47,222 nucleotides of DNA from Peribacillus tepidiphilus (GTDB lineage: Bacteria > Bacillota > Bacilli > Bacillales > DSM-1321), in assembly GCF_009466385.1 (NCBI RefSeq), contig NZ_WIAQ01000022.1:1-47222 (forward strand). The letters are read 5' to 3'. Position 1 is the first letter of the stretch. The number at the start of each line of letters is the position of its first letter. Below are positions 9,345 to 19,206 of this stretch, one piece after another. The position numbers and the translations under genes are program-made. Below the pieces are notes generated by a model. It searched no databases. It was not told the origin of the DNA and saw only the letters and a list, made by a program, of their open reading frames with translations.

Positions 9345-11591
9345 ATGAGGAGAAAACATGTCTTTGTATTGCTGCTGTCTATTGTTTTATTCTTTGGCTC
9401 CTTTGTATCTCCTTTTGCAGCATCAGCTGCTTCTACAATATCAGTTAAGCTGCAAAACTATATTGGAAATAAACAAAGTCTCGATATGTCAACAAAAGGA
9501 ATTTATAAATTCTCCAACAACAACACGCGTTATTCAGGATCGAATCGTTATGAAGTAGCTGACCGGGTAGCAGCTGCCGGATGGCAGTCTGCCAGCACAG
9601 TCATAGTTGTAAATTCTGAGGCGTTCGCTGACGCCTTATCTGCAGCACCATTGGCATACAAATATAATGCCCCGATCTTAATGACAAGCTCAACCGCATT
9701 ACCTGCAGTAATGGAAAATCGAATGAAAGCTCTTCGTCCTTCCAATATTATTATTATCGGTGGTTCGGGGAGTGTATCTACTGAAGTTGAAGCAAAGCTA
9801 AAAACCCTCGCTCCAAATGTTACACGAATTGGCGGGAAAAGTCGTTTTGAAGTGGCTAAGCTGGTTTCAGAAAATTTTCCAACTGCACAGAAAGCCATAG
9901 TTACAAACGGACTTACATTTGCTGATGCTTTAGCAATCGCACCTTATGCTGCGAAAAATGGAATTCCTATTCTTTTGACGACTCCTTCTTCTTTGCCAGA
10001 AAGTACTACACAGGCATTGGTGGGGAAAACAAGTACACTGATTATCGGCGGAGAAAGCAGTGTAAGTAAAAATGTTGAAAATCAACTGGCAGCTCCTGTT
10101 CGAATTGGCGGGAAGGATCGATATGAAGTTTCTGCTAATATCATTAAAGAGTTGAATATGAATGCAGAAACTGCTTTTCTCTCAAACGGGGCTTCTTTTG
10201 CTGATGCTCTTTCAGGTTCTGTGCTTGCTGCAAAATTAGACGCTCCTTTACTGCTGACGCCATCAACCAAATTACCTGCCTCAGTATCGGCTGTCATTAG
10301 TAGTAAGGGAACATCAAACTTCCATATTCTTGGTGGTACAGCATCTGTTTCAGACACATTAGTGAATAGCTTACCTAACGAATATACGCTAGAACCTGGT
10401 GTTTCTTATTCAGTAAAAGCAGTGAATAACTCACTGGTACTTTATCAAGGGACTACCGTTGTAAAATCTTTTGATTCCAATCATTTCAGATTAGTACCGG
10501 CGAATTACTCCTCTTCTAATCAAATTTTAATCAATAACAAACCATATCTTGGTACAATGGATTTTACGATTGAAAATGGCTATGTTAGACCGATTAATAG
10601 AGATATTCCATTTGAAGATTATTTAAAGGGTGTAGTACCAAGGGAAATGCCAGCAAGCTGGGAAATAGAGGCATTAAAAGCTCAAGCTGTAGCAGCTAGA
10701 ACCTATTCTGTTGATGATATTGGTAAAACGGTTGTGGATACCCAAAGCTATCAAGTATATGGCGGTTACCAATGGGATGATCGGACGAACCAGGCTGTGA
10801 ATGCTACAAAAGGAAAAGTGCTTAAATTTAAAAACTCTAAAGGAAATTTAGAGTTAGTCCAAACATTCTTCTCATCAAGCAATGGTGGATATACTGCAAC
10901 AAATAAAGATGAGTGGAACACGACTAAGCTACCGTATCTTGATAATAAAGCAGATTCGTTTGATGCAAGTGCTAACCCAAGTGACCCGAGTAACGGTTGG
11001 AGTGTAAAGGTTGATAAGGTTCAAATAGATTTAGGAAAATTAGCAACTGAACTTAACCTTGATCCAGCAAAAATTTTGTACAATCCAGGTTGGTGGTGGG
11101 ATTCTGCCGTTGAAAAGGATTCAGTTTTAGCCACTGCCGTTAAAAACTATTTGGCTACTGCTGGTTATGCGAATAAGGATATTAAAATCATTGGTATCAA
11201 TAATTTTGTGATGGGACCAAAAAATCCGGCAAATCGAATTGCCAGTGCTACTTTAAAAGTCGACTTTTACATAAAAGACAAATCGACCAACCAATACAGC
11301 TGTGAAAATAGTAATTGTAATGGCACAAGTCCGCTAAAGAAATACAGCGTTGATATGAACCGTACAGGTGTACAGATTAGGTCGATGTTTGGAGGCACAC
11401 GCTTTAAAAGCACTTTATTAACTAACGTTGTTCAATCTCAGGACTCCTTTACTATTCAAGGAAAAGGGTATGGACATGGAATTGGAATGAGCCAGAACGG
11501 TGCGCAGAATCGTGCCAAAGCAGGCCATACGTATGAGCAAATCCTTCAATTCTATTATCCTACATCTATTCTGAGTACAGAAAACTATTAA
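9345..11591 (+). CDS. lytB: LytB-like amidase enhancer: three cell-wall-binding type 2 repeats plus SpoIID domain
   Basis: Secreted wall protein related to Bacillus LytB (CwbA), which stimulates the amidase LytC. A signal peptide (MRRKHVFVLLLS to about residue 30) is followed by three CW_binding_2 repeats (about 35-330), each with an R(Y/F)EVA motif, FADAL and a GG(S/T) turn. A SpoIID domain (about 410-745) carries EDYLKGVVPREMP, AQAVAARTYS and the C-terminal GYGHGIGMSQNGAQ signature. An in-frame ATG at 9285 would add 20 charged residues before the signal peptide, so the start at 9345 is preferred. The gene is 38 bases upstream of the matching amidase gene and probably co-transcribed. In sporulation SpoIID is a lytic transglycosylase; in LytB-type proteins the role is amidase modulation. 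Confidence 0.88.
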   Translation: MRRKHVFVLLLSIVLFFGSFVSPFAASAASTISVKLQNYIGNKQSLDMSTKGIYKFSNNNTRYSGSNRYEVADRVAAAGWQSASTVIVVNSEAFADALSAAPLAYKYNAPILMTSSTALPAVMENRMKALRPSNIIIIGGSGSVSTEVEAKLKTLAPNVTRIGGKSRFEVAKLVSENFPTAQKAIVTNGLTFADALAIAPYAAKNGIPILLTTPSSLPESTTQALVGKTSTLIIGGESSVSKNVENQLAAPVRIGGKDRYEVSANIIKELNMNAETAFLSNGASFADALSGSVLAAKLDAPLLLTPSTKLPASVSAVISSKGTSNFHILGGTASVSDTLVNSLPNEYTLEPGVSYSVKAVNNSLVLYQGTTVVKSFDSNHFRLVPANYSSSNQILINNKPYLGTMDFTIENGYVRPINRDIPFEDYLKGVVPREMPASWEIEALKAQAVAARTYSVDDIGKTVVDTQSYQVYGGYQWDDRTNQAVNATKGKVLKFKNSKGNLELVQTFFSSSNGGYTATNKDEWNTTKLPYLDNKADSFDASANPSDPSNGWSVKVDKVQIDLGKLATELNLDPAKILYNPGWWWDSAVEKDSVLATAVKNYLATAGYANKDIKIIGINNFVMGPKNPANRIASATLKVDFYIKDKSTNQYSCENSNCNGTSPLKKYSVDMNRTGVQIRSMFGGTRFKSTLLTNVVQSQDSFTIQGKGYGHGIGMSQNGAQNRAKAGHTYEQILQFYYPTSILSTENY

Positions 11592-11629
11592 TCTAGAAAA
11601 AAAGATTAAAAGATTTAAAGGAGCGAAAA

Positions 11630-13132
11630 ATGAAAAAGTTATTAATCATTGTTCTTTTGTTGCCGCTGTTTTTGATGAATGTCCCTTATTCAACAGCCGC
11701 CGGAGGAACAATTGAAAGAATCGATGGCGCTAACAGATTTGAGGTGGCAGTTAATATTTCTAAGAAAGGCTGGTCAACAACTGGAAATACAGTTGTATTG
11801 GCAAATGCTAATGCTTTTGCAGACGCCTTATCTGCAGCCCCATTAGCTTATTATAAAAATGCGCCGATTCTACTTACTCAAAAGGATCAGCTCACGGCAA
11901 TCACAAAGCAAGAAATGATTAGGCTTTCACCGAGTGAAGTCATCCTGGTTGGTGGAAAAGGTAGTATATCTGATCAAGTCATTTCTGAAATAAAAAGCAT
12001 AGGCATTCATAATGTTCGAAGAATAGCTGGTAGTGATCGATTTGAAGTATCGGCTGCCATTGCTGCTGAACTGCCGGCATCATCTAAAATTGTCATTGCT
12101 GATGGGACAAAATTTCCTGATGCATTGGCGATTGCTCCATATGCAGCGAGAAATGGATACCCAATTTTATTAACCTTGCCTAACAGTCTTCCAAGTAAAA
12201 TTCAAAATGCTGTTAAGGCAAGAAATGCTCAAAGCTCCATCGTGGTAGGTGGTCTGGCTAGTGTGAGTTCTCAAGTTGCCAGCCAGCTTCCTGCTCCGCA
12301 AAGAATTGGGGGGAGTGACCGGTACGAGGTTGCGGCAAACATTATTAGGCAGTTGAATATGAAAACGGATAAAGTTTTTCTTGCCACTGGCTTATCATTT
12401 GCAGATGCTCTAACCGGTTCTGTGTTAGCAGCAAAGCAAAATGCACCGATCTTGCTTACGCATTCTAATTATTTGCCTGAAGCGACAAAAAAAATCATTA
12501 TTGAAAAATCCATTATTCATTTCACGGTTCTAGGCGGTTTGGCTTCTGTTCCTGCGAAAGTCGTCAACCAGACAGCATTAAGCTTACTAGGTCTTACGAT
12601 TGTAGTTGATGCTGGTCACGGAGGATCGGATACAGGAGCTATAGGCAATGGGCTAAAAGAAAAGGATATTACTCTCGATGTTGCAAAAAGACTGCAAAGC
12701 AAGCTTTCAGCACAAGGTGCAAAAGTAGTCATGACTAGAACCTCTGATACGTATCCAACTTTAACAGAGAGAGTGGAAATGGCCAATTCCATCGGTGCAG
12801 ATGTATTCGTCAGTATTCATATAAATTCTTCCACTTCTCCTTCCGCATCCGGGACGGAAACCTATTGGAACAGAACGTATGCAGCTGCGGAAAGTAAGGA
12901 GCTTGCTACTTATATCCAGCGAGAGCTGATTGATGAGCTGGGTACAAAGGACAGAGGTGTCAAAGAAGCTAATTTCTATGTAATTAAAAACAGTAAAATG
13001 GCTAGTGTACTAACGGAGTTAGCTTTTATTTCTAATAGCAACGATGCAAAGCTTTTAAAAACTTCTACGTTTAGAGAAAAGGCAGCGCAGGCTATTTTTC
13101 AGGGTATATCAGCCTATTGGAAAAATCAGTGA
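11630..13132 (+). CDS. lytC: N-acetylmuramoyl-L-alanine amidase, LytC-like
   Basis: Major vegetative autolysin type; cleaves the amide bond between MurNAc and L-Ala in peptidoglycan, aiding wall turnover, cell separation and motility. Of 500 residues, about 1-24 form a signal peptide. Three CW_binding_2 repeats span about 28-315, and a zinc-dependent Amidase_3 domain spans about 323-500. Zinc and catalytic residues are seen in DAGHGGSD, GLKEKDI (Glu), VSIHIN (His) and LTELAFISN (Glu). The ribosome binding site AAAGGAG precedes the ATG. The pairing with the preceding LytB-like protein, built from the same wall-binding repeats, supports a modifier-amidase pair. In B. subtilis this pair is partly under SigD; no clear SigD promoter was seen here. 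Confidence 0.92.
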   Translation: MKKLLIIVLLLPLFLMNVPYSTAAGGTIERIDGANRFEVAVNISKKGWSTTGNTVVLANANAFADALSAAPLAYYKNAPILLTQKDQLTAITKQEMIRLSPSEVILVGGKGSISDQVISEIKSIGIHNVRRIAGSDRFEVSAAIAAELPASSKIVIADGTKFPDALAIAPYAARNGYPILLTLPNSLPSKIQNAVKARNAQSSIVVGGLASVSSQVASQLPAPQRIGGSDRYEVAANIIRQLNMKTDKVFLATGLSFADALTGSVLAAKQNAPILLTHSNYLPEATKKIIIEKSIIHFTVLGGLASVPAKVVNQTALSLLGLTIVVDAGHGGSDTGAIGNGLKEKDITLDVAKRLQSKLSAQGAKVVMTRTSDTYPTLTERVEMANSIGADVFVSIHINSSTSPSASGTETYWNRTYAAAESKELATYIQRELIDELGTKDRGVKEANFYVIKNSKMASVLTELAFISNSNDAKLLKTSTFREKAAQAIFQGISAYWKNQ

Positions 13133-13326
13133 TTTATACAAAAAATAGTAAGATGAAAAGGTTGAGATTTCATCGGTAATTATTGAGTAAACTGAAAAAT
13201 TTTGATAGGTCTTAGAAAGTACATACTTTGTGATGAAGCATTGTAGCTGGCCTCTTCTTGCCAGTTCTTATGAATATGGCACTTAATGCACACACTATTA
13301 GGAATCAGCAATCCTTCATAAATTAG

Positions 13327-13354
13327 TTGAATGTTGCTGGTTTTGTGTTAAACT
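13327..13354 (+). promoter_or_regulatory. Candidate promoter of tagO
   Basis: TTGAAT (13327-13332), a 16-base spacer and TAAACT (13349-13354), 40 bases before the tagO start. A moderate match to a SigA promoter. Confidence 0.4.
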
Positions 13355-13393
13355 GATAAAGGATGTAATATTAATGAAATAAGGAGCTTTCGC

Positions 13394-14455
13394 ATGGACA
13401 AGAATTTATTAATTGCTGCTTTTGCATCTTTTATCACTGTCCTTCTTGTAACTCCACTTGTAATGAAATTAGCAGTGAAAGTTGGAGCTACTGATCAGCC
13501 TAACTCCAGAAAAGTTCATACAAAAATTATGCCACGCTTAGGTGGATTAGCTATATTCATTGGTGTAATAGTTGGATATTTTATTACAGGACTACACAAT
13601 CAACACATTTTTACCATTACCCTAGGAGCAATCATTATTGTGACTCTTGGCGTTTTGGATGATAAATTCGAGCTTTCTGCTAAAACAAAGCTGTTTGGAC
13701 AAATAATGGTTGCTATATTAATTGTTCATTCAGGACTTACCATTGATTTTATCTATATCCCGTTTGTGGATCGGATTGATATTGGTATATTATCCTATCC
13801 GATTACGGTTCTTTGGATTATAGGGATTACAAATGCCATTAATTTAATTGATGGATTAGATGGCCTTGCAGCCGGGATTTCATCCATTTGTATAGCAACG
13901 ATTGCTTTTATGGCTGGAGTGAATGGCAATACTCTGATTTTTACCATTGCAATCATTGTCTTAGCTAGCACAATTGGATTTCTTTTTTATAATTTTCACC
14001 CTGCGAAAATTTTTATGGGGGATACTGGTTCGTTATTCCTTGGATATATTATATCCATCCTTTCTTTGTTAGGATTGTATAAAAGTGTCACTTTATTTAG
14101 TTTTGTTGTACCCATTATTATTCTCGGAGTACCGGTTTTTGATACAACATTTGCCATTATTAGAAGAATTGTGAATAAAAAGCCAATCTCAGCTCCGGAT
14201 AAATCCCATTTACACCACCGGATCCTAGCACTTGGTTTCTCTCATAGGGCTACTGTCCTCATCATTTATGCATTGGGGATTTTCTTTAGCATAAGTGCTC
14301 TTGTGTTTTCAAAGGCGACTTTGTGGGGCTCAATAGCAATAATTGTTGGTTTGTTACTGGTAACTTCCTTCATAGCTGAGACCATTGGGTTAGTAAATGA
14401 AAAGTACAAGCCTTTTTTGAATGTACACAAGAAATTCGGAGACAGAAACAATTGA
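13394..14455 (+). CDS. tagO: Undecaprenyl-phosphate GlcNAc-1-phosphate transferase (TagO/WecA family)
   Basis: Polytopic membrane enzyme that moves GlcNAc-1-P from UDP-GlcNAc to undecaprenyl phosphate, the first step of wall teichoic acid and many other wall glycans. The 353 residues contain about ten membrane segments. Family motifs are present: NAINLIDGLDGLA, the metal-binding GVLDDKFELS, GDTGSLFLGY and the basic HLHHRI loop. The start follows AAGGAG. It is followed by a strong terminator, so it can be expressed separately from the glycan locus, consistent with a shared initiator for several polymers. In B. subtilis tagO sits between lytC and an LCP gene; here the glycan locus separates it from the LCP gene. 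Confidence 0.93.
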   Translation: MDKNLLIAAFASFITVLLVTPLVMKLAVKVGATDQPNSRKVHTKIMPRLGGLAIFIGVIVGYFITGLHNQHIFTITLGAIIIVTLGVLDDKFELSAKTKLFGQIMVAILIVHSGLTIDFIYIPFVDRIDIGILSYPITVLWIIGITNAINLIDGLDGLAAGISSICIATIAFMAGVNGNTLIFTIAIIVLASTIGFLFYNFHPAKIFMGDTGSLFLGYIISILSLLGLYKSVTLFSFVVPIIILGVPVFDTTFAIIRRIVNKKPISAPDKSHLHHRILALGFSHRATVLIIYALGIFFSISALVFSKATLWGSIAIIVGLLLVTSFIAETIGLVNEKYKPFLNVHKKFGDRNN

Positions 14456-14484
14456 GCTGTAGGGATTGATACCTACAGCTTTTT
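14455..14484 (+). terminator. Intrinsic terminator after tagO
   Basis: The nine-base stem AGCTGTAGG / CCTACAGCT is followed by TTTTT and starts in the tagO stop codon. Confidence 0.85.
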
Positions 14485-14523
14485 GAATTAAATTATTTCT
14501 AAAATATCCCTGAGGAGATCATC

Positions 14524-15756
14524 ATGAAATCAACCCTTGTGATTCTTTCAAACAGATATCCCTATCCTCCTGGAGAAGAATTTTTACAAGCAGAATTGGA
14601 AGTTCTGTCAAAAGAATTTGAAAAAATTATTTTGATACCTACTAATCGAGATACTGCTAATAAAAAACAATGGGGTAGGGAAGTCCCTAATAACGTTGAA
14701 GTGATTCATATTTTTGAGAATGACCGTACATCCGTTTTTTTTAGAGTACTACATGTTTTTACAAATCGCAGGAATAGGAAATGGTTCTTTAAAGAGCTAT
14801 CACAATCTTTGAACTATGGATGGAAAGCGCCTCTTGTTATGTTAAATTGGCTTTCCATAGCTTGTGAAATAAAAGACAAACTTCAATTGGCTCTAGATCA
14901 CCTTGATCAACACATATTCTATTCCTATTGGCTCACGCCTTCTGCCTTAGCTTTGACCATGCTTAAGGAAGAGGGATTGAATGCTAAATGTGTTTCTCGT
15001 GTTCACGGAGGCGATTTATATGCTGAACGTCATCAGCCTGCCTATATTCCGTTTCAAGAAAAAATTCTCTTAGGATTAGACCATACTTACACGATTTCAG
15101 AAAATGGATTGTCTTACTTAACCAAAAAATATTCTGGATTGGAAAATAAGCTTTCTGTTCAAAGACTTGGTACGAAAACAACTAGATCTGCAGATCATAT
15201 CAAGGGGAATAAACATTCTTCTGTCTTAAGAATTGTAAGTTGTTCGTATTTGAAACCAGTCAAAAGAATACATTTGCTTGCAGAAGCGTTAAAGCATTGC
15301 CAGTTCCCAATTGAATGGACACATATTGGTGATGGTCCTGAGCGTGGAAAGATTGAGGAAACGATTAAGGAATTACCAGAACAAATGAAAGTGAACCTTT
15401 TGGGAAATAAGAAGAATGATGAAATAATGGAGATTTATCGAACGAACGAGTTTGATTTATTCGTCAATGTGAGCGAAAGTGAAGGAATTCCTGTTACAAT
15501 TATGGAAGCGTTTAGTTTTGGAATACCAGCTATGGCTACTGATGTTGGAGGGACATCAGAAATTGTTAATTCCGAAAACGGAATTCTTCTTAAGAAAGAT
15601 CTTCAGGCTTTAGATATTGCATCAAACCTCGCGTATTTTTATGGCTTAACGGACGAGGAAAAAGCTAAAAAAAGCCGTTGTGCTTATGATACTTGGAACC
15701 AAAAATACAATGCAGCTAAGAATTACAAAGAGTTTGCAACATTGCTAAAAGATTAG
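14524..15756 (+). CDS. Glycosyltransferase family 4, glycan locus
   Basis: Putative cytoplasmic GT-B glycosyltransferase of 410 residues; it transfers a sugar to a lipid-linked glycan. The C-terminal Glycos_transf_1 half contains HIGDGPERGKIEE and the nucleotide-sugar binding region SESEGIPVTIMEAFSFGIPA with the EX7E-type spacing. The N-terminal half has the conserved RVHGGDLYAE. Preceded by TGAGGAG. First gene of the glycan locus after the tagO terminator; the 13-base gap to the flippase gene suggests one transcript. Donor and acceptor sugars cannot be read from the sequence. Confidence 0.85.
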   Translation: MKSTLVILSNRYPYPPGEEFLQAELEVLSKEFEKIILIPTNRDTANKKQWGREVPNNVEVIHIFENDRTSVFFRVLHVFTNRRNRKWFFKELSQSLNYGWKAPLVMLNWLSIACEIKDKLQLALDHLDQHIFYSYWLTPSALALTMLKEEGLNAKCVSRVHGGDLYAERHQPAYIPFQEKILLGLDHTYTISENGLSYLTKKYSGLENKLSVQRLGTKTTRSADHIKGNKHSSVLRIVSCSYLKPVKRIHLLAEALKHCQFPIEWTHIGDGPERGKIEETIKELPEQMKVNLLGNKKNDEIMEIYRTNEFDLFVNVSESEGIPVTIMEAFSFGIPAMATDVGGTSEIVNSENGILLKKDLQALDIASNLAYFYGLTDEEKAKKSRCAYDTWNQKYNAAKNYKEFATLLKD

Positions 15757-15769
15757 AGGTTTTTCTGTA

Positions 15770-17098
15770 ATGGAAAAAAAGAAGAATTCATTCCTTTTGA
15801 ATAGTATCATTACGTTAACACGCCAGGTGGTCAGCATAATAATTGGCATGCTATTACTTATTGTTATTGCTAGGGCCCTTGGTCCGAGTGGACAAGGTAA
15901 ATATACTTTAATTACTTACTTGCCGCTCATGTTAATGACATTTCTAAACTTAGGTCTCAACACTTCAACCATTTACTTTGTCAGTAAGAAGGAAATTGAG
16001 CTTAGAGAAGCATTTGTTACAAGTGTTTTATCAGCTCTCCTCCTATCTTTCATAAGCATCGTAATAGGACTTATGATCATTTTAATATGGGGCGATAGTA
16101 AATTCTCTAGTGTGGATTCGACCATATTATTATTAAGCCTTTGTGCACTACCGTTTATGTTTTTAATGATCTTTTTGCAAACGATTTTTCAAGGAATCCA
16201 AAATTTCCGTTTGTATAACACGGTTTTAGTGATTCAGCAATTTGGAACTCTTTTCTGCATGGTGCTGTTCCTCTATATTTTTAAATTTGAGCTGATAGGT
16301 GCCGTTTTATCCTTTGTATTAGGGTATACCTTATCAGTATTGTATAGTATAGTTATGCTGTTTAAATGGTATAAGGTTGAGTTTTCATTACGTTATTTTT
16401 CTTGGAGCTATGTAAAACAAGCTATATCATATGGGTTAAAAGCTCACATAAGCAATATGATGACCTTCTTAAATTATAGAATGGGGGTTCTCATACTTGG
16501 GGCGTTTCTTTCACCGGCAGCTGTAGGAATTTACACTGTAGCGGTTAATTTAGGAGAAAAGATCTCTATTTTTTCCCAATCTTTTTCTCAAGTTTTGTTA
16601 CCGAGGATTGCCTCTTCTAACAAAGAAGAAGATCGTAACAAAATTACAGCACTTGTGAGTCGCTCCATTTTTGCTTTTATTATTTGTGTGAGTGCTGGAA
16701 TCTTTCTTTTTTCCGATATTATCTTGCTATTATTTGGTAAAGAATACGCTGAAAGTTCTTTTATATTAAAATGGTTATTGCCTGGGCTTACTGTATTAGC
16801 AGTTGAGAAGATTTTATCGAATGATCTTGCCGGCCGAGGAAGACCTGATTTAAACATGTATGTTTCGTTTGCTAATGTCGGAATCAACCTTTTATTGAAT
16901 CTTTTATTCATTCCTAAATTTGGTGTAACAGGTGCAGCCCTAGCATCGTCTATAACATATATCATTAGTTTTATGATGAAAGTGTTCATTTACGGAAGTG
17001 TGACAAAACAAGCTGCCAAAGAGTTTTTGTTAGTAAAAAAATCGGATATAAAAATGTTCATGAGCATTTTAAAGAGTCTCAAAAGAAAAATAGCGTAA
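15770..17098 (+). CDS. Wzx-type oligosaccharide flippase (MOP superfamily)
   Basis: An integral membrane protein of 442 residues with about 12 to 14 hydrophobic segments. The conserved N-terminal ARALGPSGQGKYTLI and central LGAFLSPAAVGIYTVA are hallmarks of polysaccharide flippases. Expected to turn undecaprenyl-linked repeat units to the outer face, where the Wzy-like protein at 24881 would polymerise them. Preceding genes are co-oriented with short gaps. Confidence 0.88.
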   Translation: MEKKKNSFLLNSIITLTRQVVSIIIGMLLLIVIARALGPSGQGKYTLITYLPLMLMTFLNLGLNTSTIYFVSKKEIELREAFVTSVLSALLLSFISIVIGLMIILIWGDSKFSSVDSTILLLSLCALPFMFLMIFLQTIFQGIQNFRLYNTVLVIQQFGTLFCMVLFLYIFKFELIGAVLSFVLGYTLSVLYSIVMLFKWYKVEFSLRYFSWSYVKQAISYGLKAHISNMMTFLNYRMGVLILGAFLSPAAVGIYTVAVNLGEKISIFSQSFSQVLLPRIASSNKEEDRNKITALVSRSIFAFIICVSAGIFLFSDIILLLFGKEYAESSFILKWLLPGLTVLAVEKILSNDLAGRGRPDLNMYVSFANVGINLLLNLLFIPKFGVTGAALASSITYIISFMMKVFIYGSVTKQAAKEFLLVKKSDIKMFMSILKSLKRKIA

Positions 17099-17122
17099 AT
17101 AAAGTTGTTGAGGTGAATAAGG

Positions 17123-18043
17123 ATGTCTGTTTTAATAACCGGTGGTGCGGGATTTATAGGAACATTCACCAAAAAAGCATTGAAAGATCATGGCTACGAA
17201 GTAATATTGGTAGACAATTTTGTAACAGGTGATCGTAACAATATTGATCATGATGACATTCTCATCGAAAAAGACATAAGGGACGATGATTTATACGATT
17301 ATTTAAAGGATTATAAAATAGAATCTATTATTCACTTGGCAGCTCAAACCAGTGTTCCAGATTCTGTGGAGGATCCGATTTATGATGTAAGTGAGAATAT
17401 AGAAGGAACAGTCAAAATGCTACAGCTGGCAAAGAAACTAGGAGCAAAGCGATTCCTGTTCGCATCTTCTGCAGCTGTTTATGGAGATAATCCAGCATGC
17501 CCTTTAAAAGAAACTGAAATGATGGCACCTACCTCTCCATACGGATTATCGAAAATGACAGGGGAGCACTATATTCAACTTTTATGTAAACAGTATGGAA
17601 TAGAGTACACGATTCTTCGTTATGCCAATGTATTTGGTCCGAAGCAATCAAATGATGGAGAAGGCGGAGTAATTAAGATTTTTATAGATAAAATAATAAA
17701 AAATGAAACTCTGCATATTTTCGGTGATGGCGGTCAAACAAGGGATTTCATTTATGTTGAAGATATTGCGGAAGCCCATTTACTGGCCTTGAAAAATCCC
17801 GGCGGTGTCTATAATGTCAGTACAAACACAGAAGTATCAGTTAATCAGCTAGTTGAAATTCTAAAGGTCATTTCTGGTGAAAATTTTCCACTCGAGTATA
17901 CTGAGCCTAGAAAAGGGGATATATACCGAAGCTGTTTAGATAACGAGCGAATTACCAAATGTTTTTCATGGAAGCCAAAGTACTCATTAGAAGAAGGGTT
18001 AAAAAAGACATTTGATGCCTTTATTGAGAAAAATAGCCAATAA
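17123..18043 (+). CDS. NAD-dependent sugar epimerase/dehydratase (GalE-like, extended SDR)
   Basis: Nucleotide-sugar epimerase of 306 residues. The Rossmann motif GGAGFIG is near residue 8, SSAAVYG gives the catalytic Ser region, and YGLSK near residue 143 gives the Tyr-Lys pair. It resembles UDP-glucose/UDP-GlcNAc 4-epimerases more than 4,6-dehydratases, but substrate cannot be decided from sequence alone. It could supply a galacto-configured sugar to the glycan. Located 24 bases after the flippase gene. Confidence 0.85.
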   Translation: MSVLITGGAGFIGTFTKKALKDHGYEVILVDNFVTGDRNNIDHDDILIEKDIRDDDLYDYLKDYKIESIIHLAAQTSVPDSVEDPIYDVSENIEGTVKMLQLAKKLGAKRFLFASSAAVYGDNPACPLKETEMMAPTSPYGLSKMTGEHYIQLLCKQYGIEYTILRYANVFGPKQSNDGEGGVIKIFIDKIIKNETLHIFGDGGQTRDFIYVEDIAEAHLLALKNPGGVYNVSTNTEVSVNQLVEILKVISGENFPLEYTEPRKGDIYRSCLDNERITKCFSWKPKYSLEEGLKKTFDAFIEKNSQ

Positions 18044-18115
18044 TTTCAGCTTAAAAGTAATAATGTAACAGTACTGCAACATCTCAAATCTTTATTTATA
18101 ATATTTTTCGTGTAA

Positions 18116-18121
18116 TATAAT
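18116..18121 (+). promoter_or_regulatory. Candidate -10 of an internal promoter
   Basis: TATAAT sits in the 121-base gap before the wbpB-like gene, with an AT-rich upstream stretch but no clear -35. It may split the glycan locus into two units. Confidence 0.35.
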
Positions 18122-18164
18122 GCTGTAGGAAAATTGATAACAATGAAAGCAAAGGTGAAAGATC

Positions 18165-19181
18165 ATGATTCGTTTTGCGATCGTAGGCTGCGGTCATATT
18201 GCAAAGAAGCACGCAGAAGCTATTAAGAATAGTGAAGGAGCTCACTTTTATGCAGTATGTGATACAGTGGAAGACAAAATGAAGCCTTATATAGAGGAAT
18301 ATGGAGTTAAAGGATATAATAGCCTAGAGGATTTGTTAAATGATCCTGAGGTAGATGTTGTGAACATTTGTACTCCTAGCGGCTTCCATGCCAATATTGC
18401 TGTTCAGGCTGCAGAGGCAAAGAAGCATGTAGTGGTAGAAAAACCTATCGCGTTAACGCTTGAAGATACTGATAAAATAATGGATGCATGTAAGAGAAAT
18501 AATGTGAAGTTAGCTGTTGTACATCCAAATCGATTCCGTCCAGCTTTTATTAAGTTGAAAAAGTGGATGGAGGAAGGTCGTTTTGGTAAATTAAGCCATG
18601 CTAATTGTACAGTTCGTTGGAATCGAAACCAAGCCTATTACGACCAAGCACCTTGGAGAGGTACAAAATCTTTAGATGGCGGAGTTCTCATGAACCAAGC
18701 CATACATAATTTAGATTTGTTGATTTGGCTAATGGGTGATGTGGAAGAAGTATATAGCATGGACGCTACTCGACTTCGAAATATTGAAGCAGAAGATGTT
18801 TCTGCAGGCGTTGCTCGTTTTAAAAGCGGTGCATTAGGTGTAATTGAAGCAGCTGTAACCATCTATCCGAAAAACTTCGAGGAATCCATCAGTATTTTTG
18901 GAGAAAAAGGAACGATAAAAATTGGTGGGCAAACCGCTAATTTCATCGAACATCTCGTGATGGAAGGCCTTTCGGAAGAAGAAGTGGAGGCTTTGAAAGC
19001 TGAAATCAAAGAGAATCCATTTGGCAAACCAGGACATCAATGTATTATTGAAGATATGGTTGAGGCAATCAAAGAGGATCGAGAGCCTGTTGTGACAGGT
19101 GAGGATGGAAAACGTGCACTTCAGCTTGTGGTTTCACTATATGAATCTGCTGAGTCACGAAAACCAGTCATCCTAGGTTAA
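18165..19181 (+). CDS. wbpB: UDP-GlcNAcA 3-dehydrogenase, Gfo/Idh/MocA family (WbpB/WlbA type)
   Basis: Expected to oxidise UDP-GlcNAc-uronic acid at C3 to the 3-keto sugar, the second step toward UDP-GlcNAc(3NAc)A. Of 338 residues, the N-terminal NAD-binding fold has GCGHIAKKHAEAI and the catalytic-loop motif EKPIALT. The HPNRFRPAF segment matches the WlbA subgroup. The assignment rests on the family plus the genes that follow: a UDP-sugar 6-dehydrogenase, a DegT aminotransferase and a hexapeptide acetyltransferase, the complete WbpA-B-E-D set known from Pseudomonas and Bordetella. Confidence 0.85.
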   Translation: MIRFAIVGCGHIAKKHAEAIKNSEGAHFYAVCDTVEDKMKPYIEEYGVKGYNSLEDLLNDPEVDVVNICTPSGFHANIAVQAAEAKKHVVVEKPIALTLEDTDKIMDACKRNNVKLAVVHPNRFRPAFIKLKKWMEEGRFGKLSHANCTVRWNRNQAYYDQAPWRGTKSLDGGVLMNQAIHNLDLLIWLMGDVEEVYSMDATRLRNIEAEDVSAGVARFKSGALGVIEAAVTIYPKNFEESISIFGEKGTIKIGGQTANFIEHLVMEGLSEEEVEALKAEIKENPFGKPGHQCIIEDMVEAIKEDREPVVTGEDGKRALQLVVSLYESAESRKPVILG

Positions 19182-19206
19182 ATTTGAAAGGAAAGAGGTT
19201 AATCAT

